Assembly: GCA_030528885.1 (NCBI GenBank)
Contig: JAUMXY010000002.1
Location: 16,260 to 80,259, forward strand
DNA length: 64,000 nucleotides
Direction: 5' to 3'
From: Bacteroidales bacterium
GTDB lineage: Bacteria; Bacteroidota; Bacteroidia; Bacteroidales; Bacteroidaceae
Part shown: in pieces, positions 26,401 through 34,434 of the stretch
How positions within the stretch are numbered: position 1 is the stretch's first letter
Layout: each line of letters begins with the position of its first letter
Notes under the pieces: model-generated
Seen by the model: only the letters and a program-made list of their open reading frames with translations
Told to the model about the DNA's origin: nothing
Databases searched by the model: none
Program-made: the position numbers and the translations under genes

Positions 26401-29400
26401 GTTAGCCTTCGTGTTGAGTTCGCGAATCTTATCAATGTAATCGTAGATACCGCCTTCTCCAGTGATTGAGAGCAACTTGTCAGTTGCTTCTTCACCTGAA
26501 GCGTATGAAAGCTTGCTCAGCTTGTTGACAAGGGCTGTAGACTCAGCATATACCTCAGTGAGTGTCTTATAAGCGTTGTCGTAAGCAGTCTTGCGCTCAG
26601 CGTTGTCAGCAGCAACAGCAGCATTGTAAGTGTCATCCCAACCATCGCTGAGAGACTTGATAGCTGTATTGATTGCGCTCAGCTGTGCTTCGAGCGTAGC
26701 TTTGTCAGTGTCACACTTACCAGTCTTGAATGCCTTAGCTACAGCGTCATTGTATGCAGCGAGGTCATTCTTAGCCTTAGTGAGCGTTGCGATAGCTGCT
26801 TCGTGAGCAGTAGATGTCTGATCATTAGTGATTACTTCGAAGAGATCATCCCATGCCTTCTGAGTGGCAGCAGCAGCATCGGTCTGTGCATTATGTGCTT
26901 TCTCATTAGCCTCAGCAAGTGCCCCAATGCCAGCAACCTTGCCCAAAATCTCGTCGAAAGCAGCCTTCAGAGCAGACTTCTTGGCTGCCATATTCTTAGT
27001 TGTGTCAGTGTACTTAACCGCATCCTTGATTGTGCCAGGAAGTTCAGACTTCACCTTTGCGCCATTAGCAGCACCCTGATCACTAATAACCTTCTCGTAA
27101 GCAGCGGAATATTTATCGAGTTCGCCCAAGAAGAATGCCTTTCCTTCCAATGTCGCAGCAGCCTCGACCTTAGTTTTAGCATCAGCAAACTTGTCTGCAA
27201 CCTTAGCATCTGCTACAACCTTGCTGAACTCTGCATTTGCAGCTTCGTTAGCAGCCTCAGCTTCAGCGAGTTTGAGGAGGTTGTCAATCTGAGCACCAAT
27301 AGCAGTGAGGCGAGTATTGTAACCGTTCTCCTTGTCGCGGTCAGCACGTACAGTCTCGGCTGTTCCTGAAGCTGTGATTTCGCCTGCGATAGTAGTGACA
27401 GCAGCATTTACAGCAGCAATTTCGTCTGTAAAGATATCAATAGTTGCAGTTGCAGCTACACCCTTATAATCTGCATTATTATATTTACCTCCATTCAGCT
27501 TAGCCTGAGAGAGAGCTACCTTGCCGTTCAGTTCTTTAAGAGCAGCCTGGTCTGCAGCGAATTCGTCTTTAGCTTTCTTAGCATCTTCTGACAGCTTGTT
27601 GAAGTCAGCTTCAATCTTCTTCAGGTCTTCAACAACTGTTGCGAGCAGTGCGATAGCCTCAGCATCCTTTTCAGCTGCGAATCCTTCAGCTTCAGCAATG
27701 CTGGCCTTAACCTTATCGAGAGCTTCATCAATCTTAGCGTTTGCAGTGTTGAGATCTGTCGCTTTTTTACCGTAAACCGCTTCAGCATAAGAATCCTCGA
27801 GTACAACAGCTTCTGCACGGCGAGTAGCTTCTTGGAGCAAACGAACCTTTGCTGCAGCGAGCTGAGCTTTGTTCCATGCGCCATCGTTAGCCTCGTAGTC
27901 AGCTGTCAGAGTTTCAATAGTTGTCTTGATGTCTGCCTTCACCTCAACCGTAGTGATTGCGTTGTAGTGCTCTACATCAGCCTTAGCCAAAGCAGCATCA
28001 AGCGCAGCCTGTACGCCAGCGATAGATTTTTCGATTTCTGTAATAGCAGCAGCGTAAGACTTGCCTTCAAGTGTACCATCAACTGTTACCTCAGTGTTAG
28101 TAGCTGTGCCCTTCAAACCTGGAGTTGCAGGAACATAGCCTTCCTTGCCCTCTTCGCCAACAGCTGGAGTACCGTTGAGAAGCGCATTGTAGTTAGCGAT
28201 AGCAGCAGAAACTGTCTCGTATGCAACGAGAGATGCTGCAGCCTTGTCCTGGTAGCCTGTGATAGATGTCTCGATATCAGCAGTGCTGAGCTTGCTGTTG
28301 TAGTCAGCAGCAGTGCCTGTTCCATCCACCTTATATGCATCAGAAGCACCCTGGCTGAGTTTGTTGATAGCATCCTGAATAGCTGTTTCAGAAGCAGTAA
28401 AACGACCTTCAGCTTTGTACTGAGTGTTCTTAGAAACCATCTTGGCAACAGCAGCCTTTGCAGCAGTGAATTCATCCTGAACAGCCTTGATTGTAGCCTT
28501 AGATTCAGCATTTGCATCGAACTCTGTGATAGACTTGCTCACCTTATCGCCAAGCTCAGTTGTTGACTTCACGATAGCAGCCTTATCTTCAGCATACTTC
28601 TCGCAATATGGGCTTGTGCCCTTGATAGTGTGTGCAGCGTTAGCCTTGTCCACATTAGCCTGCAATGCCTTGATAGCCTCTGTGATAGCAGCGAAGTCTT
28701 TAGCATAGAAGCTGTTCACTTCAGGGCGATTGCCGATAGCGTCCTTCACAACCTTGAGACTTGCAGCGAGTGCGTCAACGTCAGCAGTTGCAGCCGCATA
28801 GTTGCCACGAAGTGTGCTTGCAAGTTCTTCATATTCATCATAAACAGAAGGAAGATCTGCAATAGCAGCTGCAAGCTCTGCTTCGTATTTAGCCTGTGTC
28901 TCAGCATTAGCCTTTCCTGCATCGTAATCAGCCTTGTTAGCATCCTCAACAGCCTTGATAGCACGGCTGTAAGCATTCAGCTTGCTGAGTGCCTCAACGT
29001 AAGTGTCGTTGTAGATTTCACCGTCCTTTGCACCAGAGAGAAGCGCGTAGAGATTAGCAGCCTCGTCGTTGTAAGCGTTCTTCGCTTCAGTGATTTTAGC
29101 AACAACATTAGCATAAGAAAGTGCGTTAGTGCTTCCAGAAGTGATAGCATTAATAGCCTCATTGATAGAATTCTTTATTTCAGCAGACTTCTTGTCGATA
29201 TTCTCCTTAGAGAACTCTGCAGCAGCAGTCTTGTCAGCGTATGCCTTGTCTGCAGCAGTCTTGAAGTCAGCTACCATCTTCACGTTGCTGTTGTAAAGAT
29301 CCTTGGCAGCTTCCTTCGTTTCAGCCTGAGCTTTGTTGTATGTGTCTGTGAGTGACTTGAGGTAAGTTTCAAGTTCCGCATGACCAGTCAGTGCAGCTAC

Positions 29401-30633
29401 GTGCGCTTCGTAGTTAGCAGTAGCAGCAGCAATCTCTGAACCGAGTTCATCAATCTGTTCGCCAATGTTACCCTTCACACCGCTCTGGTAGTTAGCCACC
29501 ATCACGTATGCGTCTGGGTTAGAAGCAACAATCTTGTTGATTTCAGTCTGGAGCTTAGCAGCATCTACTGCAAGGCTCTGCAGGTCAGCGTCATCAGTGT
29601 ACTTTCCAGCCTTATTAATCTGGATAGCCAACTTCTGAGTCAATTCTGTACGAATGCCATCGATGTCGATGTCGCCAACGTAAGCAAGTTCGAAGTTATC
29701 GAAAATAGTCCAGTCACCATCAATAAGAGTTTCTTTCTTAATACCGATTTTCAGCTTACCATCAGAAACATAAACGTAAACAGGCTCACTCTTGTATGCA
29801 CCATCTAAGAAAGCCTTACTTGCTCCAATCATACTTTCATCAGTCAGTGGATAGCTAGTGAAAGATGGAACATCTACAGAATTTTCATTAGCGTATAATT
29901 TTGCATTTACAACTTTTGAAGTTGAACCATTTCCACCTGCACGATACAACGCCTGACAAGTTAATTTATAGAGACCATTAGGAACATCTGCAATCTCCTG
30001 ATACACATCAAAATTCGTATTCCACTTCTCTGCTACGACATTTGGGTTGTATTCTGTATCGTTTTCTTTCGCATTCCATGAATAGAAAGCAGGACCACCT
30101 TGCCATGCGCTATTCTCTTCAAAATTACGAGAAACATTTGCACCCTTGATAAGGAATGTTGCATCAGCAGGAGCGTCGAATGTTGCAGTTTCAAATGCCT
30201 TCTTCAGGTCTGCAACAGGAATAATTTGCCACTTTGCAGCCTTAGTCGCATCAGCTTCAGAGTTTGCAATGATTGAACCAGCCGCAGCAAGGTATTTGTC
30301 ACCCACCTTCATAATGTACTGTCCTGGTGTTGCTGTCTCTGTTATTTCAACGTCTGCTGCAGCACCATCCATGAATGTACCAGTGAAGTAGCCTGTAAAG
30401 TTTGAATCGAGTGTGTATTTTCCGTTGTTCAAGGCAACCTTGAAAACGATTCCGTGGTCAATCAAAGAGGCCTGAGTACCCCAAGAATTTGCACCACCAA
30501 GGAACTTGCCTGACTCCACATTCTTGAAGTAGAAGTCACCAGCTGTCGGCGTACCTGTAATCTGTGCCGCTGCACTACCTGTGCCTGCAGCTGCCAAGAT
30601 AGCCGTCCAAAGTAAAGGTTTGTTTTTTCCCAT
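23449..30633 (-). CDS. giant surface protein with helical rod, dockerin and cohesin-like domains
   Basis: A 2394-residue exported protein (signal about 1-23, GTGSAAAQ). Residues about 28-145 resemble a ricin-type trefoil (GKFLGGANSWGTQASLIDHG), and about 160-320 a carbohydrate-binding sandwich (YKLTCQALYRAGGN). About 330-2130 is a long Ala/Lys/Glu/Asp-rich predicted helix with many coiled-coil-like stretches. Residues 2142-2207 (24013-24210) are a dockerin-like pair of calcium loops, DIDHNDKINVND and DVNGDGDVNIAD. A cohesin-like domain follows (about 2230-2350, FVGAQMDIELPAGVTI). The tail IFSVGGQLLDGMKKGINI with GTTKKVLKK resembles type IX or related C-terminal sorting signals. The frame is intact throughout. 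It is the first gene of a two-gene operon. Its role is unknown; adhesion or scaffold is inferred from its modules. Confidence 0.85.
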   Translation of the reverse strand: MGKNKPLLWTAILAAAGTGSAAAQITGTPTAGDFYFKNVESGKFLGGANSWGTQASLIDHGIVFKVALNNGKYTLDSNFTGYFTGTFMDGAAADVEITETATPGQYIMKVGDKYLAAAGSIIANSEADATKAAKWQIIPVADLKKAFETATFDAPADATFLIKGANVSRNFEENSAWQGGPAFYSWNAKENDTEYNPNVVAEKWNTNFDVYQEIADVPNGLYKLTCQALYRAGGNGSTSKVVNAKLYANENSVDVPSFTSYPLTDESMIGASKAFLDGAYKSEPVYVYVSDGKLKIGIKKETLIDGDWTIFDNFELAYVGDIDIDGIRTELTQKLAIQINKAGKYTDDADLQSLAVDAAKLQTEINKIVASNPDAYVMVANYQSGVKGNIGEQIDELGSEIAAATANYEAHVAALTGHAELETYLKSLTDTYNKAQAETKEAAKDLYNSNVKMVADFKTAADKAYADKTAAAEFSKENIDKKSAEIKNSINEAINAITSGSTNALSYANVVAKITEAKNAYNDEAANLYALLSGAKDGEIYNDTYVEALSKLNAYSRAIKAVEDANKADYDAGKANAETQAKYEAELAAAIADLPSVYDEYEELASTLRGNYAAATADVDALAASLKVVKDAIGNRPEVNSFYAKDFAAITEAIKALQANVDKANAAHTIKGTSPYCEKYAEDKAAIVKSTTELGDKVSKSITEFDANAESKATIKAVQDEFTAAKAAVAKMVSKNTQYKAEGRFTASETAIQDAINKLSQGASDAYKVDGTGTAADYNSKLSTADIETSITGYQDKAAASLVAYETVSAAIANYNALLNGTPAVGEEGKEGYVPATPGLKGTATNTEVTVDGTLEGKSYAAAITEIEKSIAGVQAALDAALAKADVEHYNAITTVEVKADIKTTIETLTADYEANDGAWNKAQLAAAKVRLLQEATRRAEAVVLEDSYAEAVYGKKATDLNTANAKIDEALDKVKASIAEAEGFAAEKDAEAIALLATVVEDLKKIEADFNKLSEDAKKAKDEFAADQAALKELNGKVALSQAKLNGGKYNNADYKGVAATATIDIFTDEIAAVNAAVTTIAGEITASGTAETVRADRDKENGYNTRLTAIGAQIDNLLKLAEAEAANEAANAEFSKVVADAKVADKFADAKTKVEAAATLEGKAFFLGELDKYSAAYEKVISDQGAANGAKVKSELPGTIKDAVKYTDTTKNMAAKKSALKAAFDEILGKVAGIGALAEANEKAHNAQTDAAAATQKAWDDLFEVITNDQTSTAHEAAIATLTKAKNDLAAYNDAVAKAFKTGKCDTDKATLEAQLSAINTAIKSLSDGWDDTYNAAVAADNAERKTAYDNAYKTLTEVYAESTALVNKLSKLSYASGEEATDKLLSITGEGGIYDYIDKIRELNTKANASYNETKAPALWDVEGEYAALAVEYQKIVNGFATEYSDEVNNIATVTYNTELAEAEAAVADAKAEINAVLGLDEKAQGEAVKDVQAIIDNAKKRVELPDFAYYLETEILPAFASIDNKLAADKEVAAVNTWKVEISAATTLAAAEKETISKFGVEARDKKYAAEYEEAVVKVVADAAEAWGKIKEGEKFDNFASAADILKTIATATRDKQTQTEKFWSVYDLEQDYIANNTAHADMLKAIANVQSELDKVAEYVGSLLVEHNANLNDRLGNVQTEIESLTDDVEDALKNAESADAKKDIIDACEVQLGAIKGIYGSAIDAEKAAIAVEIGQLKKDYDMAVAEDIEDTTIDQYKEEIEDYEAANDSIYNASTVGIIEKYDDKGNPVYKKDDKGNVITSTYAETQAAYLALEKGIGQTKTALTAIYDEAATANAAASVSEAIAGLQETYDALAAQLADCHEPVVKKYQPAADALKASIDAAQAEFDQNTEDGTVLLYAENLLQSISEVAEAYEGLDSDIEKAEKPFDVNDEMYVKLSGELAELQANLEEVKSAAAEYEYEAPYAEEGFKNITKTIADAQAVLETANGLYILTEGSKNPAGIQTDIDELQKYCAYFNATQTLADINEELGKAWNGFIGNLSDASKLYTEEDKQALRDAKNTLSDTYNNITSYNVDARDGSVVKDIDGKAYTDDKGNAVSKEVVYMAEYETVMAKAAELKDAVEQFAEDVDAKSYIMGDIDHNDKINVNDYNYVRNIVIGALEVDPTDTRYLSADVNGDGDVNIADVIQIANKIMTGEFTGIVENGIKARINSRITEQSADSQLDVKATGSGSKQTITIAIDNISNFVGAQMDIELPAGVTIASESGVVSHDFISGTVNSKHRVLLSSLDNETFSNEELVTLNVEVSGDYKGGSVLISNAIFSDAEGKQYILGGAETGEATGIVELTLGEKVANKIFSVGGQLLDGMKKGINIIMNADGTTKKVLKK

Positions 30634-30808
30634 ACGTTTGATTTTTAAAGGTTTTTAATAATATAGTTATTGATTTATTTTGAATACATTACCAATGAAT
30701 AATGTGAAATGTCAGTTTATTTTCATAGGTCGATGTGCATAGGCGTTCAGTATGTGTTAAACATGGATTATCTTCTGCATAGCAGATGCTGCGGCAGATA
30801 ATCGTTTG

Positions 30809-30816
30809 CAAAAGTA
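30809..30816 (-). promoter_or_regulatory. -7 element for the giant surface-protein operon
   Basis: On the minus strand TACTTTTG matches TAnnTTTG and predicts a leader of about 170 nt before the ATG at 30633. No clear -33 box. The remainder of 30634-30947 shows no gene I can support. Confidence 0.45.
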
Positions 30817-30947
30817 TGAAAAGGGGCATAAAAAAGGTTAACGATTTTTTACGCTTTTCGCGAAACCTACGTTTTTCTTCGTGAATAAAATTAAAGGCTC
30901 TCATATAGCAAACCTTCTTATAACAAGATTTGCCCACACGAGAAGTG

Positions 30948-31415
30948 TCAGATTCGTTCTTTCATATACTCCTCGGCTATCAATGTAAGCAAGTCGCGAA
31001 GCACGGGTTTAGATATTTGCAAGCTTACGCTTTTTCCATTAGCCGCAAGTAATGAAAGTGTCTGTTTGGTTGTGCTTATGTTGTGGATGGCGGAAAGGTT
31101 GACAATATACTTACGACCAAGACGAGCAAAACTGTGGGGATGATGGACAGCGAAAAGGGTAAGGCGCTCTTCGATGCGCGAAAGCCCAAATGGCACCATG
31201 AAACGCGTGCCCGACGAGTAATATACGTGGGTGTAGTGATCGTCAGCCATGAAGTATAGCGTCTGGCCAAGATCTATCAGATAGAGCTCGTCATACAAAC
31301 TTAGGCAAAGTCGTGGGTTAGCTGTCTGGATTGCATTCATGGTGTCCTGGTACAAGAAGCGTGGAATCGCCGCTGCTCGTTCTGCATCCAGAGGCCTTCG
31401 CATTGCCCGACACAC
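30948..31415 (-). CDS. LytTR-type DNA-binding regulator
   Basis: A 155-residue protein (130 if the ATG at 31340 is used) whose main recognisable part is a LytTR domain. DELYLIDLGQTLYFMADDHYTH, FMVPFGLSRIEERL and FARLGRKYIVNLSAI give the typical beta-strand and DNA-contact pattern. There is no receiver domain and no membrane segment, unlike many LytTR proteins, so it may be a short stand-alone regulator or a truncated one. It lies 314 bp upstream of the giant surface-protein gene on the same strand, which makes that operon a possible target. The start is uncertain. Confidence 0.78.
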   Translation of the reverse strand: MCRAMRRPLDAERAAAIPRFLYQDTMNAIQTANPRLCLSLYDELYLIDLGQTLYFMADDHYTHVYYSSGTRFMVPFGLSRIEERLTLFAVHHPHSFARLGRKYIVNLSAIHNISTTKQTLSLLAANGKSVSLQISKPVLRDLLTLIAEEYMKERI

Positions 31416-31709
31416 TAAGAACGAACAACGCTAGAGCCCACGCCGATATGACTATACACATCTTCCGGCTACCCAAAACAGGTCTTCTTATATACATTTC
31501 CTATATATAAGAGCCATACAGGCCACCATCGATGTGATAAAATCACACCATGGACATCTACCGTTGCTTTGTTCAGCAGTGTGTCTGAAGGTTGCGAAGT
31601 TTCTGGACACTTGAACAGAGCGCGTGTAAACGCCTTATTTATATTCGCCCGCCCTTCCTCTGCCAAACCCATCAGTAGGTTGTCAGCTTTCGGCGCGGAC
31701 TTCAATGTG

Positions 31710-31740
31710 CAAATTTAAGCATTATATTCCGAATGGCAAG
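31710..31740 (-). promoter_or_regulatory. promoter upstream of the LytTR gene
   Basis: On the minus strand TAAATTTG (31710-31717) and CTTG (31737-31740) are 19 bp apart. Transcripts would run about 290 nt before the LytTR gene. A 78-codon frame (31469-31705) lies between but lacks supporting features. Confidence 0.45.
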
Positions 31741-31844
31741 GTTTTCCGATGAGATTTTTGCAATTCCGCATGAAAAGCCCACGGCCTTCTTCAAGATGGT
31801 TTTGTTGTACTCCTTGTTTTTCCCACGTGCTCACCGTGTACATA

Positions 31845-31894
31845 ATATTTAAAACACCGCGTGCATCATATTATGCACGCGGTGTTTTAAATAT
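31845..31894. terminator. 22-bp perfect hairpin after the MBOAT gene
   Basis: Arms 31845-31866 and 31873-31894 (core AAAACACCGCGTGCAT) are perfectly complementary around a 6-nt loop. AAAA/TTTT near the base gives T-rich ends on both strands. It begins 38 bp after the stop of the acyltransferase gene. The ACACCG-GTGCAT core resembles part of the dispersed repeat at 7.4 and 59.4 kb. The rest of 31416-31931 holds no gene I can support. Confidence 0.75.
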
Positions 31895-31931
31895 CAGGCA
31901 GGCGGTAAAGACCAAACGTGGATTCGATTTG

Positions 31932-33500
31932 TCAGAACTGGAAGTAGATGAAGGGCTGGACATCGGATGATTTAATCTGGATGACCAAATAGATGAGGAG
32001 GATGAGGAGGAGCGCCTTGACTGCAAGCGGGCAGCGGGAGACGAATGCTTTTGCCTTGGCTGAAATGGATGAGGGCAGCCAATGGAGGGTGAATCCCAGC
32101 AGCATGAGGAGGGCGACGGCCTTGTAGGAGGTGCACCACTGCAAGAAGATTTGCGGCTGGAACTTGTGGAATATCTGATGGAAGACCTGTTCGGCGATGC
32201 CGAAGGAGGGGGCACGGAAGAGGACCCAGCAGGCTGCTACGAGGTGGAAGGTGAGGATGCCGCCTATGAGCTGCACGGCTCTGTTCGTTCGGGGAGACGG
32301 GTCTTTCTTACCGGGCAGATAGGTGAGCGGGCTGAGCGCAGGCGCGATGGCATGCCACATCTTGTCGATGCAGAGGAGGATGCCATGGATGGCGCCCCAG
32401 AGGACGAAGTTGAGGGATGCGCCGTGCCAAAGTCCTCCCAGCAGCATGGTGGTGAGCAGGTTGATGTTCTGCCTGAGCTTGCCGTGGCGGTTGCCGCCAA
32501 GAGAGATATAGAGGTAGTCCTTGAGCCAGGAGGAGAGGCTGATGTGCCAGCGCCTCCAGAACTCGGTGATGGATGCGGACTTGTAGGGGCTGTCGAAGTT
32601 TTGCGGAAAGTGGAAGCCGAGCAGGAGGGCTATGCCTATTGCCATGTCGGAGTAGCCAGAGAAGTCGCAGTAGATTTGCAGGGTGTATCCATAGACTGCC
32701 AAGAGGTTTTCGAGTCCGCTGTAGAGGTCGGGCTGGTCGAAGATGCGCTCGACGAAGTTGATGGATATGTAGTCGGAGATGACTGCTTTCTTGAAGAGCC
32801 CGGCGATGATGTAGAAGACGCCTGCTCCGAACATCTGGCTGGTGACCATGAGGGGACGCCGTATCTGCAAGATGAAATCGCGTGCCCTGACGATGGGGCC
32901 TGCCACGAGCTGCGGAAAGAAGCTGACGTAGAAGGCATAGTCGAGCAGTCGGTTGAGCGGCTTGATGTTGCCCCGATATACATCGATGGTGTAGCTGAGG
33001 GACTGGAAGGTGAAGAAGGATATGCCGACGGGCAGGAAGATGTCGCGCGGCTGCCATACGACATTGCGCAGATAGCTGCCCGTGATGCTGGAGGGTACAT
33101 CTATGCCGCAGGACTCGAGGAGGGCGCAGATGTTCTCGCCTAAGAAGTTGGTGTATTTGAAGAAGACGAGCAGTCCGAGGTCGAGGATGAGAGAGAGGAG
33201 GAGCAGCAGGCGTGCCAAGGGGCCTTGGGGGGTGATGCCGTGGATGGCTCGTGCTATGAAGTAGTCGCAGACGGTGACGAGGGCGAGCAGGACGAAGTAC
33301 ATGCCGCTGCTCTTGTAGTAGAAGTAATAGGAGAAGAGCGTCACGAACAGGATGCGCCAAGTGTCTGCCTTGCCCAAGAGGTTGTACACCAGCGTGAAGG
33401 CAAGGAAGAGGAACAAGAAGAGTCCCGATGAGAATATCATCGGTGAATCGGGCTGGTAGAGCAGCTGTTCTATGAGTCGTGCGAAATCTATGTCGAACAT
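31932..33500 (-). CDS. MBOAT family O-acyltransferase (AlgI/DltB-like)
   Basis: A 522-residue polytopic inner-membrane protein that should pass acyl groups, usually acetyl, across the membrane to a polysaccharide or other surface acceptor. The signature GGLWHGASLNFVLWGAIHG carries the catalytic His, and NFDSPYKSASITEFWRRWH matches the conserved upstream motif. Hydrophobic segments run the full length. The next genes upstream are two SGNH-fold proteins, the usual partners that complete O-acetylation. The acceptor is not identified. Base composition is visibly more GC-rich than in the AT-rich surface genes nearby. Confidence 0.9.
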   Translation of the reverse strand: MFDIDFARLIEQLLYQPDSPMIFSSGLFLFLFLAFTLVYNLLGKADTWRILFVTLFSYYFYYKSSGMYFVLLALVTVCDYFIARAIHGITPQGPLARLLLLLSLILDLGLLVFFKYTNFLGENICALLESCGIDVPSSITGSYLRNVVWQPRDIFLPVGISFFTFQSLSYTIDVYRGNIKPLNRLLDYAFYVSFFPQLVAGPIVRARDFILQIRRPLMVTSQMFGAGVFYIIAGLFKKAVISDYISINFVERIFDQPDLYSGLENLLAVYGYTLQIYCDFSGYSDMAIGIALLLGFHFPQNFDSPYKSASITEFWRRWHISLSSWLKDYLYISLGGNRHGKLRQNINLLTTMLLGGLWHGASLNFVLWGAIHGILLCIDKMWHAIAPALSPLTYLPGKKDPSPRTNRAVQLIGGILTFHLVAACWVLFRAPSFGIAEQVFHQIFHKFQPQIFLQWCTSYKAVALLMLLGFTLHWLPSSISAKAKAFVSRCPLAVKALLLILLIYLVIQIKSSDVQPFIYFQF

Positions 33501-33531
33501 TTTTCTTTCTTTATGCAGCGGATGATGTCTG

Positions 33532-34434
33532 TCAGAATCCTGCGACAGACTTGTAGGGTTTTTGTTCTAAGGGGGTGGAGCCGTGCATCATGCGCGTCTG
33601 CGTTCCCGGGAGGGCGGCTTCTTCATAGGCCTTGCAGATGGCTTCTCCCAAGAGCGTTCCTTGCAGCGTGTATCCTGTGGTGAGGAAGTGGACGAGGTCG
33701 GTGTTCATCAGTCCTGCGTCTCTCCAGTTGGTGCAGGCTGACTGTTCTCCGCCCGCTATCGTGTAGAGGTCCCACACTGCCATCTGCCGTTCCTGACAGT
33801 AGCGTACAATACTGTTTGCCACGTCGGGGGTATTGGGGTTGACGACCTTCACGGTGGTGCGCCTGCGCCGTCCTCGCGTGGTTCTGTAAACGCGCTGAGA
33901 GAGGTAGCTGCCCGGCGGCGTGGTGAAGAGGAAGCATACATCGGGGCATCGCTCCCGGATGCGCTGCGTGAGCAGGTCCATGGTCTTGGCATGCGCCTGC
34001 CGGTCGAGTGCTGAGCCGTGTGCCTCATTGGTGCCGAAAGAGATGACGAGCAGGTCGGGGTTCTCGGCTGCGACGCGGCTAATCATGTCGTGCTCGTAGA
34101 AGCGGCGCGCCCAGGCTCCGTTGATGCCATAGAAGGAGAAGCGGATGCCGGGGAAGGTTGCCCGCAGGGTGCTTTCGAGGGCTTGCGGCAGGTATTTGCC
34201 TTTGACGTGAGAGTCGCCTATCTGCATCACCCGGACGGGAAGTCCTCTCTTGAGTTTCTCGAAGACAGGGTGCAGGGAGGCGCTTCCCTGCAACTCGTTG
34301 GGGCGCGTGTTGCGAAACCCTGAAGGGAACGGGGTGCTGAGCGACTGGGCATCGGCTCCGCTTCCTGCCTGGCAGCAGAGGAAGAGGAGGACGAGCATGA
34401 GGCGCTGTATGTATGGCTTAATGCGTGCGTTCAT
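33532..34434 (-). CDS. exported SGNH/GDSL hydrolase-fold protein
   Basis: A 300-residue protein with a signal peptide (about 1-29, LFLCCQAGSGADAQ). The SGNH blocks are VMQIGDSHVKG (block I, nucleophile Ser), VISFGTNEAHG (block III, Asn) and DLVHFLTTGY (block V, Asp and His). Members act as esterases or as acetyltransferases that work with MBOAT proteins. It sits between the MBOAT gene (31 bp downstream) and a second SGNH gene, whose stop it overlaps by 17 bp. The likely role is acetyl transfer or removal on a cell-surface glycan in the periplasm. Confidence 0.85.
   Translation of the reverse strand: MNARIKPYIQRLMLVLLFLCCQAGSGADAQSLSTPFPSGFRNTRPNELQGSASLHPVFEKLKRGLPVRVMQIGDSHVKGKYLPQALESTLRATFPGIRFSFYGINGAWARRFYEHDMISRVAAENPDLLVISFGTNEAHGSALDRQAHAKTMDLLTQRIRERCPDVCFLFTTPPGSYLSQRVYRTTRGRRRRTTVKVVNPNTPDVANSIVRYCQERQMAVWDLYTIAGGEQSACTNWRDAGLMNTDLVHFLTTGYTLQGTLLGEAICKAYEEAALPGTQTRMMHGSTPLEQKPYKSVAGF

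Noticed and set aside
30689..30937. 82-codon open frame upstream of the giant surface-protein gene
   Set aside because: It overlaps that gene's predicted promoter, is AT-driven and shows no signal peptide or domain.
31469..31705. 78-codon open frame before the LytTR gene
   Set aside because: It starts just after a predicted transcription start, but composition and lack of motifs do not support a protein. It may be decayed sequence.
32082..33143. 353-codon open frame antisense to the MBOAT gene
   Set aside because: It exists because the MBOAT gene is GC-rich. The translation is Glu/Gly/Asp-rich with no fold-like pattern, while the opposite strand has a clear MBOAT signature.
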